This document shows, piece after piece, positions 16,186-25,313 of a DNA stretch of 64,000 nt (position 1 is the first letter of the stretch; each line of letters opens with the position of its first letter). The notes beneath the pieces were generated by a model that had not been told where the DNA came from, searched no databases, and saw only the letters and a program-made list of their open reading frames with translations. The stretch comes from Pacificispira sp040217575 (GTDB lineage: Bacteria; Pseudomonadota; Alphaproteobacteria; UBA8366; Aestuariispiraceae). The DNA is taken from the NCBI GenBank assembly GCA_040217575.1, contig JAVJPW010000006.1:248001-312000 (forward strand). Reading direction: 5' to 3'. The position numbers and the translations under genes were made by a program.

Positions 16186-17052
16186 CTAACGGCGTCCGTG
16201 CCGCACCTGGCGGGCACCGGCTTCCGTCGGCATGCTGTCCGGCGCCTCGTCAGCTTCATCGGTCCAGACTTTCCAGTCGACGAGGCGATGAGAACCATAT
16301 GTCGTCAACATGGAACAGTCGGCGGCGTCGCGCCCCCGCGCCATCAGGATTCGGCCACGCCGCCGCTTGTTGAAGCGTGCGTCGAACGTGTACCAGGATC
16401 CGCCCAGGAATACTTCAAACCAGGCTGAGACATCCATGGGAAAGGGTTCGGGGGCAATGTCGATGTCGCCCAGATAGCCCGTGGCATAGCGCGCCGGAAT
16501 ATTCAGTGCCCGGCAGAAAGTGATCGACAGATGCGCGAAGTCCCGGCAGACGCCGGCCCTGCGTTCAAACACCTCGCGGGCGGACATGTTGGGCCGCGTA
16601 TGCGAATATCCGAACTCGATGTTGGTGTGAACCCAGTCACAGATCGCCTGTACCCTGGGCCAGCCCGGGGCAGTATCGCCGAACAACGACCATGCATCCG
16701 CCATTAGCCGGTCGACTTCGCAATAGCGGCTTCCCAGAAGGAAGAACAGCGTGTCGACGGGAAGGCTTTCGACTGGGACCTGCGGCGCGTCAGGCACCAG
16801 GGCATCCGGTTCGAACGGATCGTTGACCAGCGTGTTCGCCCGAAGTCGCAGCTCGCCAACGGGGGCGACGCCGCGCAGGCAGCGATTGCCGAAATGATCC
16901 AGATACGGTTCAAGCGGGATCGCCGGCGTCACCGCGACATCGTCCGGCAGGCACAGCGAATCGACCCGGTCCGGATGTACCTGAAGCAAGGCAAGAAAGG
17001 GGGCCGGCTGATCACATTCGATTGCGATCTCGCACCCGGTTGAAATGAACAT
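16186..17052 (-). CDS. transglutaminase-like cysteine protease family protein
   Basis: 288-residue protein with a bacterial transglutaminase N-terminal region followed by a transglutaminase-like core. The catalytic cysteine is C169 in RRAGVCRDFAHL. The segment expected to carry the catalytic His (HAWFEV in many relatives) reads MDVSAWFEVFLGG, with Ser at residue 209. The Asp of YTFDAR is present. Activity may be altered or the family branch may use another residue. It is the first gene of a two-gene operon with the zinc peptidase. The family includes peptidases acting on peptide cross-links; its target here is unknown. Confidence 0.85.
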   Translation of the reverse strand: MFISTGCEIAIECDQPAPFLALLQVHPDRVDSLCLPDDVAVTPAIPLEPYLDHFGNRCLRGVAPVGELRLRANTLVNDPFEPDALVPDAPQVPVESLPVDTLFFLLGSRYCEVDRLMADAWSLFGDTAPGWPRVQAICDWVHTNIEFGYSHTRPNMSAREVFERRAGVCRDFAHLSITFCRALNIPARYATGYLGDIDIAPEPFPMDVSAWFEVFLGGSWYTFDARFNKRRRGRILMARGRDAADCSMLTTYGSHRLVDWKVWTDEADEAPDSMPTEAGARQVRHGRR

Positions 17053-17376
17053 GTTCGCGTTTCCTCACGACCTAATGACACTTTTGTCAGGCCGGAAGCG
17101 CATCGTGGCGGAAAGAAGCGTCGCCCAGTACCCGCACACAATGGCGCACGGCCATAAAGAATAGGGGGCTGTCGGGCAAAAGTACAAGTGACGGCATGCT
17201 TTTTCGAAACCGGGTCGGATATTTGCACCCGAAACATCGCGGGCCGGGGCATCCAGGACCGCGTCCGTTTAGGTCCCAAATATTCGGTGGACGACACCCG
17301 CGTTTCAACGCACAACTTCCGGAAACGTACCTTGCCGGAAGGCCGTTCGGCCCGCCAATTTCAAAGAAGACCACCT
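17053..17376. other. divergent intergenic region between transglutaminase and GMC oxidoreductase genes
   Basis: 324 nt that must contain promoters for both directions. The oxidoreductase reading frame is open back into this region (to about 17188) but without similarity to known N-termini, so I treat it as leader. No clear operator, repeat or RNA was seen. Confidence 0.4.
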
Positions 17377-19020
17377 GTGAACCATAGCTTTGACTACATT
17401 ATCGTCGGCGCCGGTACGGCGGGTTGCGTTCTGGCCAATCGATTGAGCGAGGACGGCCGGTATTCCGTTCTGCTGATGGAACATGGCGGTGACGACCGAA
17501 ACTGGATTCTCCAGATGCCGGCCGGATTGCGATCCGCCTTCAAGCCGACCAGCAAATATAATTATTGGTTTAAGACCACACCACAGCGGCACCTCAACAA
17601 TCGTCGGATTGACCAGCCGCGCGGCAAGGCGCTTGGCGGTTCCTCGTCAATCAACGGAATGACTTTCCTGCGCGGAAATCCGCGCGACTATGACGACTGG
17701 GCAGATATCGAAGGATGCAGCGGATGGACTTTTGCCGATTGCCTGCCTTACTTCAGGAAGGTCGAACGGCGGGACGGGCCGGCGAATGAATATCGCAGCA
17801 ATTCCGGTATGGTCGGGGTCAAGTCTCAAAAGGATCTGAACCCGTTGAATGCGGCCTTTCTGGAGGCCGGTCAGCAAGCGGGCCACGCCTTTACCGAGGA
17901 CGTGAACGGGTACCGACAGGAAGGTGTCAGCCGTTTCGACATGTCTGTCGAAGGGGGCTATCGCAGCACGGCCGCGCGCGCATATCTTCACAGCCAGCCG
18001 AAGCGCAGGAATCTGACAGTCCGGACCGGGGTCAGGGTTCTGCGGGTGCTGGTCGAAAAGTCCCGCGCGGTCGGCGTCCTGTTTGCCCGGGATAAGGCAA
18101 CACAAAAGGTAAGTGCCCGGCGGGAGGTTATTCTGTCCGCCGGTGCATTCGGAACCCCCCACATCCTGATGCTTTCCGGTATCGGACCTGAAGCGCACCT
18201 GAAAGACCGCGACGTGCCAGTGGTTTGCGATGCGCCGATGGTGGGGGAGAACCTGCACGACCATCTGGAGGCCCATGTACAAGTCGAAACCGACAAGCCG
18301 GTCTCGCTGAACCGGTATTTGAAACCACATCTGATGCTTTGGGCGGGCATTCAATGGTTCGGTTGGAAGGGGGGAGTCGCGGCAGTCAATCAATGCCATG
18401 TCGGCGCGTTCCTCCGGTCGACCCCGGAAACGTCACACCCGGATATCCAGTTTCATTTCTTCCCCATTCTGTTCGGTCCGAACTGGATTCCCGATCCCGC
18501 GAAAAACGGCTATCGCCTGGGGGCGGGACCAATGCGCCCCGAAAGCCGGGGCACGGTAAGGCTGGCTTCGTCCAACCCGGATGATTCGCCCTTGATAGAC
18601 CCGAATTATCTGGCGACGGAAAATGATTGGTTTGTCATGCGCGAAGGTTTGAAACGCGGGCGCGAACTCCTTGCCCAGCCCGCATTCAAGGAGTTCCATC
18701 GCCGCGAGGACCTGCCCGGAAGACCGATGCGTACGGATGCCGACTGGGACGAGTTCATCCGTGAAGACGCATCGTCTGCCTACCACCCGTGTGGGACCGC
18801 CCGCATGGGACGGGATGGAGACCCGCGCGCGGTTGTTGATCTGGAACTAAACTTCCGGGGCGTCGAAAGTCTGCGTGTTGTGGATGCATCGGTCATTCCC
18901 GCCATACCCAGTGCAAATATCAACGCCTGCACCTTCATGATCGCCGAAAAGGCGGCCGACATGATCCTGGGCCGAAAGCCATTGCCGCCTGAACCCGCGC
19001 CCTATCATCGGGCCGTCTGA
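17377..19020 (+). CDS. GMC-family FAD-dependent oxidoreductase (choline-dehydrogenase-like)
   Basis: 547-residue flavoprotein from a GTG start at 17377. Its N-terminus shows the FAD-binding GAGTAGCVLANRLSEDG fold. The GMC signature GKALGGSSSINGMTFLRG and the C-terminal active-site region with His in SSAYHPCGTARMG are present. The GTG was chosen because the dinucleotide-binding motif starts about nine residues later, as in relatives, with AAAGAAGA upstream. The family oxidises alcohols (choline, glucose, long-chain alcohols) in the membrane or cytosol. A cupin gene follows after 11 bp. The substrate is unknown. Confidence 0.88.
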   Translation: MNHSFDYIIVGAGTAGCVLANRLSEDGRYSVLLMEHGGDDRNWILQMPAGLRSAFKPTSKYNYWFKTTPQRHLNNRRIDQPRGKALGGSSSINGMTFLRGNPRDYDDWADIEGCSGWTFADCLPYFRKVERRDGPANEYRSNSGMVGVKSQKDLNPLNAAFLEAGQQAGHAFTEDVNGYRQEGVSRFDMSVEGGYRSTAARAYLHSQPKRRNLTVRTGVRVLRVLVEKSRAVGVLFARDKATQKVSARREVILSAGAFGTPHILMLSGIGPEAHLKDRDVPVVCDAPMVGENLHDHLEAHVQVETDKPVSLNRYLKPHLMLWAGIQWFGWKGGVAAVNQCHVGAFLRSTPETSHPDIQFHFFPILFGPNWIPDPAKNGYRLGAGPMRPESRGTVRLASSNPDDSPLIDPNYLATENDWFVMREGLKRGRELLAQPAFKEFHRREDLPGRPMRTDADWDEFIREDASSAYHPCGTARMGRDGDPRAVVDLELNFRGVESLRVVDASVIPAIPSANINACTFMIAEKAADMILGRKPLPPEPAPYHRAV

Positions 19021-19031
19021 CAGGAGTTGAA

Positions 19032-19346
19032 ATGACAGCGAATGAACGGACCTTGAACGAAGAATTCTTTCAACGTCGCACGGCCACGGAGGACACCGGA
19101 CGCAAGATCGCGGATTGGGAGATCTGGGAATGCGGTGATCCCGAGTTCAGCTACGACTATGACCGGACGGTTACGCTGTATGTGCATGAAGGCGCTGCAG
19201 TTCTGACATTTTCCGATGGAAGCAGCGTTGATCTTCAACCGGGCGACATGCTGACAATCCGGCAGGGGGGCAGTGCCGACTGGGCAATTTCGAAGCCCAT
19301 CCGGAACAGCTTTGTGTTTCACGATACATTCGGGGATGTCGACTAA
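19032..19346 (+). CDS. small cupin protein (DUF861/EutQ-like type)
   Basis: 104-residue one-domain cupin of the (S)-ureidoglycine/EutQ-like group, with the characteristic WEIWECGDPEFSYDY entry strand and the Gly-Asp turn LQPGDMLTIRQGG. An AGGAG site precedes the ATG. It is 11 bp downstream of the GMC oxidoreductase gene, so the two are co-transcribed and probably act in the same pathway. These cupins are often uncharacterised accessory enzymes. The next gene, putA, starts about 100 bp later and may also be read through. Confidence 0.8.
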   Translation: MTANERTLNEEFFQRRTATEDTGRKIADWEIWECGDPEFSYDYDRTVTLYVHEGAAVLTFSDGSSVDLQPGDMLTIRQGGSADWAISKPIRNSFVFHDTFGDVD

Positions 19347-19444
19347 CGGGAAACGAAGGGCAACAGTCGCTTCTGTTGTCCGCGTGATCCAAGCCGGTTA
19401 CGTTGGCGTCTCATAGAAAAACAATCATTTGCGGGAGAGTGGTC

Positions 19445-22400
19445 TTGGCTGCCGGAAACAAGGATTCTGTCGACCCGTTGGGGAATGCGCGCGCCCGTGT
19501 GCGGGCCAACTATTCCGTGGAAGAGGCGGATGTCGTTCGTTCCCTGATCGGACGGATCACGCTTTCGGACGCGCAGCGACAGGAAATCTGTCGCACAGGC
19601 GCACACTATGTCGACCGGGTCCGCAGCGAAACCGCCCCCACGATGATGGAGGCGTTTCTGGCGGAATACGGCCTTTCCACGGCGGAAGGTGTCGGTCTTA
19701 TGTGCCTGGCCGAAGCTCTTTTGCGGGTGCCGGATGCAGAGACGATCGATGATCTGATCCACGACAAGATCGAGGCATCGGACTGGGGTGCGCATATCGG
19801 CCATTCCTCCTCTCCCCTGGTGAACGCGTCGACCTGGGCGCTGATGCTGACCGGAAAGGTTCTGGACGACGACCCGAAGGGGCCGGGACGGGCGTTGCGC
19901 GGTCTGGTGCGGCGGGTCGGCGAACCGGTTGTGCGGACCGCAGTCGGCCAGTCGATGAAAATCCTGGGCCGTCAGTTCGTGCTGGGGGAGAGCATCGAGG
20001 AAGGCATGCGCAATGCCGCCCAGCTTGAGAAGGAGGGATATACCCATTCCTATGACATGCTGGGGGAGGCCGCGCGGACCGATGCCGACGCGGTGCGCTA
20101 TCATCAGGCCTATGCTGCGGCGATCGCCGCTATTGCGAAACAGGCAAAGGGCGATGTCCGTTCAAGCCCCGGCATTTCGGTCAAACTGTCGGCGCTGCAT
20201 CCACGATACGAATACACACATCGCGAAACGGTGATGCGCGAACTGTTGCCGCGTGCGGTCGAACTGGCCAAACAGGCGGCATCCGCCAACATCGGTTTCA
20301 ACATCGATGCGGAAGAGCAGGATCGTCTGGACCTGTCGCTGGACGTGATCGAGGGCATGCTGTCGGACCCCGCACTTGCAGGATGGGACGGTTTTGGCGT
20401 CGTCGTTCAGGCTTATGGTCGGCGCGCCGCGCCGGTGATTGAGGCGTTGTATGACCTGGCGGAACGGCTGGACCGGAAGATCATGGTCCGCCTGGTCAAG
20501 GGCGCCTATTGGGACACGGAAATCAAACTGGCCCAGGAACTGGGTGTGAACGGTTTTCCGGTCTTCACGCGCAAGGTCAATACGGACGTCAGTTACATGG
20601 CGTGCGCCAAGATGCTGTTGGATCGTCGCGACCGGATCTATCCGCAATTCGCGACGCACAATGCCCATACCTGTGCCGCGGTCGTGGCGATGGCCGGCGA
20701 CGAAAAGGACAGCTATGAATTCCAGCGTCTGCACGGCATGGGTGAATCATTACACGGGATTGTGAAAGAATCGGAAGGCACACGCTGCCGGATCTATGCC
20801 CCGGTGGGTGCGCATCGCGATTTGCTGGCTTACCTGGTGCGGCGGCTCCTCGAAAACGGCGCCAATTCTTCCTTCGTGAACCAGATCGTGGATACCAGTA
20901 TCCCGTCGGCGGAGATTGCACGCGACCCGGTGGATGAGGTTGCGCAGCTTGGCGACGCCATTGCGAACCCGCATATCCGGCTTCCCGGGGACCTGTTTGC
21001 GCCGGCGCGGCTGAATTCCCGCGGTTTCCGGGTGAACGAGCCTGCGTCGATTGACCCGCTTCTGGCCGCACGTGAGGCGTTTGCGGACGTTACCTGGACT
21101 GCGGGACCCATGCTGGTCGGCAGCCCCAAACCGAAAGGCAAGCCACGGGACGCCGTCTCTCCGGCGGACCGGACGCGGATCGTCGGGCAAGTGTATGAGG
21201 CAACAAGGGAAGAAGTCTCTCTGGCGATAGAGGGCGCGCTGGACGGTTTTACCGAATGGTCGGCGCGTTCGGCGGCAGACCGTGCGGCCGTCCTTCGACG
21301 CACGGCGGACCTTTATGAAGACAATGTCGCCGAACTCTGTGCCATTGCGACGCGCGAAGCGGGCAAGATCCTGTTGGATGGCATCGCCGAGGTCAGGGAG
21401 GCGGTGGACTTCCTGCGATATTACGCGAACGAGGCGGAACGACTGGAGGAAGAGGAGCCGGGGGAGGCGCGCGGCGTTTTCGTGTGTATCAGTCCGTGGA
21501 ACTTTCCGCTGGCGATTTTCACCGGGCAGATTGCGGCGGCGTTGGCCGCCGGAAACAGCGTTGTTGCAAAGCCGGCTGAACAGACCCCCCTTATTGCGGC
21601 GAGGGCCGTTGCGTTGATGCGCGAAGCGGGGCTGCCCGAAGCGGCTCTTCAAATGCTGCCGGGCGACGGGCTGGCCGTGGGGGCACCGCTTACCGGCGAC
21701 CCGCGGATCGCGGGCGTTTGCTTTACCGGTTCGACGGAAGTCGCACAGATCATTCACCGGACCCTTGCGGAAAATGCCGCCCCGGACGCTGTCCTGATTG
21801 CAGAGACGGGCGGCCTGAACGCCATGATCGTCGACAGCACAGCCCTGACCGAACAGGCGGTGCGGGACATCCTGATTTCGTCCTTCCAGTCGGCTGGGCA
21901 ACGCTGTTCCGCGCTGCGGCTGCTTTATGTTCAGGAAGAGGCACGAGACCGGCTGATCGAAATGCTGTACGGCGCGATGGATGCACTTGTCATCGGCGAC
22001 CCGTGGAATACGGATACGGATGTCTCGCCGGTCATCGATACCGAAGCGCAGGAAGGCATCGCCGGATATATCCAGGAGAAGCAGAAGGCGGGCAAGGTGA
22101 CCAAGACCGTGCCCGCGCCAGATGGCGGCACCTATGTCACGCCGGCGGTTGTCCAAGTGTCGGGGATTGAGGATCTGGAACGGGAAATCTTCGGGCCCGT
22201 CCTGCATGTCGCATCGTTCAAGGCCCGGGATATTGACGATGTCGTGGATGCGATCAACGCCCGCGGCTATGGTCTTACATTCGGGCTGCACACCCGCATC
22301 GATGACCGGGTTCAGCAGATCGTCGACCGTATTCGTGTCGGCAACATCTATGTCAATCGGAACCAGATTGGTGCCATCGTCGGTTCGCAGCCGTTCGGTG

Positions 22401-23110
22401 GTGAAGGTCTGTCTGGCACAGGGCCGAAGGCGGGTGGCCCGCACTACGTCAATCGGTTCCGGCGGACGGACAGGGCCGCGGTGCCTGCGGTGCAGGAGGC
22501 AACCGCGGTCAGCCTTGATGCGGTCCAGGATGCGGTCAATTCCGTCGATGCACGAAACTGGTCGGCCAGACCGGACCGTGTTGCGGTGTTGCGCAGCGCC
22601 CTGAGCGGCCGCGGCGGTCTTGTCCGCAAGGCCCTGACCAGCATTGCCGTGTTGGATACGACGCCGCAGACCCTGCCGGGCCCGACGGGGGAGAGCAACC
22701 GCCTGAGTTTCTATCCCAAAGGGACGGTTCTTTGCCTGGGGCCAACCGCCGAAATCGGGCTGGCGCAAGCGGTTCAGGCGCTGGGGGCCGGTTGTGCGGC
22801 GGTCGTCATAACCCCTGAAGCTGAAGAAGCGGTGGAGGCATTGAGGCGTCAGGGCATGCCGGTCGCTGCATTTGATGGAACGGTATCGCCGGGAACACTG
22901 TCGGACCTGTCCGGGATCGCCGCGGTTGCGGCGGCCGGTTCGTCCGACTGGACACGCGCCTTGCGACAGTCGTTGGCGGCGCGCGATGGTGCCATCATCG
23001 GCCTGGAAACACAGACGATTGCACCGGAACGGTATCTGATAGAGCGCCACCTTTGCATCGACACGACCGCGGCGGGCGGAAACGCCAGCCTGTTGGCACA
23101 GTCGGAATAG
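19445..23110 (+). CDS. putA: bifunctional proline dehydrogenase / L-glutamate-gamma-semialdehyde dehydrogenase
   Basis: About 1221 residues. The order is an arm region, a proline dehydrogenase (FAD) TIM barrel (motifs MVRLVKGAYWDTEIK and YPQFATHNAHT), an aldehyde dehydrogenase domain (AETGGLNAMIV; catalytic Cys near residue 821 in SAGQRCSAL) and a C-terminal extension of about 200 residues typical of long PutA forms. It oxidises proline to glutamate, passing electrons to quinone and then NAD. No N-terminal ribbon-helix-helix domain is visible, so it should not autoregulate. The start is uncertain: TTG 19445 has a GGGAGAG site 6 nt upstream, and an in-frame TTG at 19403 is the longest option. 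A TetR-type repressor lies convergent. Confidence 0.93.
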   Translation: MAAGNKDSVDPLGNARARVRANYSVEEADVVRSLIGRITLSDAQRQEICRTGAHYVDRVRSETAPTMMEAFLAEYGLSTAEGVGLMCLAEALLRVPDAETIDDLIHDKIEASDWGAHIGHSSSPLVNASTWALMLTGKVLDDDPKGPGRALRGLVRRVGEPVVRTAVGQSMKILGRQFVLGESIEEGMRNAAQLEKEGYTHSYDMLGEAARTDADAVRYHQAYAAAIAAIAKQAKGDVRSSPGISVKLSALHPRYEYTHRETVMRELLPRAVELAKQAASANIGFNIDAEEQDRLDLSLDVIEGMLSDPALAGWDGFGVVVQAYGRRAAPVIEALYDLAERLDRKIMVRLVKGAYWDTEIKLAQELGVNGFPVFTRKVNTDVSYMACAKMLLDRRDRIYPQFATHNAHTCAAVVAMAGDEKDSYEFQRLHGMGESLHGIVKESEGTRCRIYAPVGAHRDLLAYLVRRLLENGANSSFVNQIVDTSIPSAEIARDPVDEVAQLGDAIANPHIRLPGDLFAPARLNSRGFRVNEPASIDPLLAAREAFADVTWTAGPMLVGSPKPKGKPRDAVSPADRTRIVGQVYEATREEVSLAIEGALDGFTEWSARSAADRAAVLRRTADLYEDNVAELCAIATREAGKILLDGIAEVREAVDFLRYYANEAERLEEEEPGEARGVFVCISPWNFPLAIFTGQIAAALAAGNSVVAKPAEQTPLIAARAVALMREAGLPEAALQMLPGDGLAVGAPLTGDPRIAGVCFTGSTEVAQIIHRTLAENAAPDAVLIAETGGLNAMIVDSTALTEQAVRDILISSFQSAGQRCSALRLLYVQEEARDRLIEMLYGAMDALVIGDPWNTDTDVSPVIDTEAQEGIAGYIQEKQKAGKVTKTVPAPDGGTYVTPAVVQVSGIEDLEREIFGPVLHVASFKARDIDDVVDAINARGYGLTFGLHTRIDDRVQQIVDRIRVGNIYVNRNQIGAIVGSQPFGGEGLSGTGPKAGGPHYVNRFRRTDRAAVPAVQEATAVSLDAVQDAVNSVDARNWSARPDRVAVLRSALSGRGGLVRKALTSIAVLDTTPQTLPGPTGESNRLSFYPKGTVLCLGPTAEIGLAQAVQALGAGCAAVVITPEAEEAVEALRRQGMPVAAFDGTVSPGTLSDLSGIAAVAAAGSSDWTRALRQSLAARDGAIIGLETQTIAPERYLIERHLCIDTTAAGGNASLLAQSE

Positions 23111-23122
23111 AAAGCCGGAACA

Positions 23123-23146
23123 GGGACGGCAGCTTCAGGCCGTTCC
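23123..23146. terminator. hairpin between convergent putA and tetR-type gene
   Basis: GGGACGGC (23123-23130) can pair with GCCGTTCC (23139-23146) with one G-U pair and an 8-nt loop, in the 41-bp gap between two stop codons. There is no strong U-run in either direction. Confidence 0.35.
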
Positions 23147-23151
23147 GACGG

Positions 23152-23781
23152 TTATCCGGCTATTGCAAGCTGCATGTCGATGTAGTTCAGACAGCATTGG
23201 ATTGCGGCATCCCTGGAACTCAGATGGTCATAGACCGACAGGGACAGCCAGTAGCCGTCGATCATGGTGATCAGTCCCATGGCTGCCTGACGGGCATCAA
23301 TCTGAACGCCCTGTTGATCGGCTGCTTCGGAAAACAGCCGTTGCGTTTTCTCCAGATAGGCCCGGTAGGCCTGCTGGTTCGCTTTCCGGACCAGCGGGTT
23401 GAACCGGATTTCGTGCCAGAATGCCAGGAAGGCATTGCGGGTTTCGGGGGTGTTCACCTTGGGCGAGAAGATCGCCTTTGGAAGGGCCCGCAACTGTTCG
23501 ACCGGGTCCGGTCCCGATAGCCGCTGTTTCTTCGCGACCTGGGCCGCCACGGATTGATAGAGATGGCGAAACGCTATTTCCAGCAGGTGTTCCTTGCTTT
23601 CGAAATAGTGGTTCATCAAACCGCGTGAACTGTTGGCTTCCAGGCAGATCGAACGGACGGTCGTGCCGGCAACGCCATGTTCCGCCAGGGATCGGATCGT
23701 CCCTTCAATCAGTGTTTTGCGACGGTATTCGTTGATTTCCGGATGAGTCCGGGGGCGTTCCTGCGTGACTTTTTTCCTCAC
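23152..23781 (-). CDS. TetR/BetI-family transcriptional repressor
   Basis: 209-residue TetR-family protein. The N-terminal helix-turn-helix includes GTIRSLAEHGVAGTTVRSIC and GLMNHYFESKEHLLE, and the C-terminal ligand domain is of the BetI type (regulator of choline/betaine genes). It is convergent with putA and divergent from a polyamine-type ABC transporter operon. Related AT-rich sites lie in the 269-bp gap: one near its own start and an inverted pair before the transporter. It therefore probably represses itself and the transporter. The inducing ligand is unknown; BetI-like proteins bind small cationic compounds. Confidence 0.85.
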   Translation of the reverse strand: MRKKVTQERPRTHPEINEYRRKTLIEGTIRSLAEHGVAGTTVRSICLEANSSRGLMNHYFESKEHLLEIAFRHLYQSVAAQVAKKQRLSGPDPVEQLRALPKAIFSPKVNTPETRNAFLAFWHEIRFNPLVRKANQQAYRAYLEKTQRLFSEAADQQGVQIDARQAAMGLITMIDGYWLSLSVYDHLSSRDAAIQCCLNYIDMQLAIAG

Positions 23782-23842
23782 CGCAGTGCGTCCTTTCAGC
23801 GGTCATATATGGTGACTTCATCTTCTATAAAACCGGACGATA

Positions 23843-23857
23843 GTCAAATTTTTCGAT
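23843..23857. promoter_or_regulatory. possible repressor half-site overlapping the -35 box of the tetR-type gene
   Basis: GTCAAATTTTTCGAT here differs at one base from GTCAAATTTTTTGAT at 23996-24010. Read on the minus strand it ends in TTTGAC, which fits the -35 element of the repressor gene that starts at 23781. Autorepression is inferred from this placement. Confidence 0.4.
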
Positions 23858-23973
23858 CGTGCATTGGGTTTCTGGGGTGCGTTAAAGAGTCGTTTGTTCG
23901 CTTGATTTCAATCTCTTGAGCCTGGAAAACAGGCGTTATGTCGGGATCGTTTGCGACATCAAATTTCTTTCCT

Positions 23974-24009
23974 TCAAAAAATTTGTTGAACATCCGTCAA
24001 ATTTTTTGA
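23974..24009. promoter_or_regulatory. 12-bp perfect inverted repeat, probable operator of the transporter operon
   Basis: TCAAAAAATTTG (23974-23985) is the exact reverse complement of CAAATTTTTTGA (23998-24009), separated by 12 nt. The pair overlaps a possible promoter (TTGAAC 23987-23992, 17 nt, TACCGT) and lies about 40 bp before the solute-binding protein gene. The size and position suit a TetR-type operator pair. Confidence 0.5.
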
Positions 24010-24050
24010 TACCGTCTCGTCACATGAGACATGAACAGAGGGAGGTTTCC

Positions 24051-25157
24051 ATGAAAGGCGGACTTGAGCGTTGGTTGATTGATGAATTCGAATGCGGGCG
24101 GATCGACCGTCGGCGGCTGTTGAAAATGATGGGCGCGGCGGGTGTCGGTCTGGCAACCACGCAATGGTCCGCAAGCGCGCTTGCGGAAAACAACCTGACG
24201 ATCCTGTCATGGTCCGGCTATGACATTCCGGAAATGGCCCCCGCTTACTATGCGGCAAACCCCGCACCGGACTTCACCCTGATGGGGTCGGACGAGGAAG
24301 GGTTCCAGAAGGTGCATGCGGGGTTCCGTCCCGACCTGGGCCACCACACCAGCTTCATTGTCGGCAAGTATCGCGACGCCGGCCTACTGAAACCGATTGA
24401 CCGGTCGCGGCTGGTTCATATCGACGACTATTTCCCGGAACTGGAACAGATCGTCACGACGGATGGCCAACTTTGGGAGGCGCCGCTGAGCTGGGGCAAC
24501 TCGTCCGTTATCTATCGCCGTGACCAGGTCGAGGTGACTGAGGAGTCCTGGGGCCTTCTGTGGGACGAACGGTATGCCGGGCGCATCGCTTCGCGCGATT
24601 CTTTGGAAGGTCTTCTGGTCGTCGGCGGGCTTTACACCGGCGCGGCCGATCCGTGGGAAATGACCGATGAAGAACTGGAACGCGCCAAGGACGCGCTGAT
24701 CGCGCAAAAGCCGCTTCTGCGCTTCTACTGGTCCAGCCAGACCGATATGGAACAGGCATTTGCCAACGGCGAAATCGTGGCCGCCTATGGGTGGAACGCG
24801 TCCGTCGCCATGCTGCGCAGCCAGGGCATCGATATGGCGATGATGAAATGCAAGGAAGGCATCGTTACCTGGACCGACGGTCTGGTCATGATGGATGGCG
24901 GCAGCGGGTCGGAAGATCAGGCGTATGAATTCATCAATGCCTATATGTCGCCGGAAGTCGGCAGTTTCCTGATCAATTCCTACGGCTACGGCAGCGGGAA
25001 CAGCAAAGCCTATGATTCCGTGACGGATGAACGGCTCACCGAACTGGGAATTACCGATCCGGACGTGGTCATTTCCACGTCCAAATTCCAGCGGGAGATC
25101 ACCGCCGAAACACGCCAACGGTACCAGGCGGTCTTTGACGAGGTGAAACTGTCCTAA
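24051..25157 (+). CDS. periplasmic solute-binding protein of a spermidine/putrescine-type ABC transporter
   Basis: 368-residue extracellular binding protein of the PotD/PotF class. The N-terminus has a twin-arginine-like signal (RRRLLKMMGAAGVGLATT) ending near SALA, so export in folded form is likely. The mature part begins NNLTILSWSGYD, as in PotD relatives. The ATG at 24051 is preceded by GGGAGG (24040-24045); the frame is open upstream but non-conserved. It leads an operon with a 2-oxoglutarate oxygenase, two permeases and an ATPase. A strong terminator just after it would give excess binding protein. The ligand is probably a small cationic or amino-acid-like compound rather than certainly a polyamine. 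Confidence 0.88.
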   Translation: MKGGLERWLIDEFECGRIDRRRLLKMMGAAGVGLATTQWSASALAENNLTILSWSGYDIPEMAPAYYAANPAPDFTLMGSDEEGFQKVHAGFRPDLGHHTSFIVGKYRDAGLLKPIDRSRLVHIDDYFPELEQIVTTDGQLWEAPLSWGNSSVIYRRDQVEVTEESWGLLWDERYAGRIASRDSLEGLLVVGGLYTGAADPWEMTDEELERAKDALIAQKPLLRFYWSSQTDMEQAFANGEIVAAYGWNASVAMLRSQGIDMAMMKCKEGIVTWTDGLVMMDGGSGSEDQAYEFINAYMSPEVGSFLINSYGYGSGNSKAYDSVTDERLTELGITDPDVVISTSKFQREITAETRQRYQAVFDEVKLS

Positions 25158-25169
25158 ACGGATGGTGAA

Positions 25170-25206
25170 GCGCCGGGGCGTATCGCCCCGGCGCGATCCT
25201 GCTTTT
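25170..25206 (+). terminator. strong hairpin after the solute-binding protein gene
   Basis: GCGCCGGGGCG (25170-25180), loop TAT, CGCCCCGGCGC (25184-25194) make an 11-bp stem, followed after 7 nt by a run of five T (25202-25206). It looks like a Rho-independent terminator or attenuator that lets only part of the transcription enter the rest of the operon, a common way to overproduce binding proteins. Confidence 0.75.
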
Positions 25207-25313
25207 TCTTGACGGGTGCGGGCGGTTTGTCCGAACCGGGGTCGATATTTCGGCGCTGGCGGGTTCCGCTCAACCCTGTAAAACCAAAACCAGATTAGGG
25301 AGAAGGGACGACC

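Noticed and set aside
14808..16373. Plus-strand open frame of about 520 codons
   Set aside because: It runs antisense to the zinc-peptidase gene and across the end of the oxidoreductase gene, and has no domain similarity.
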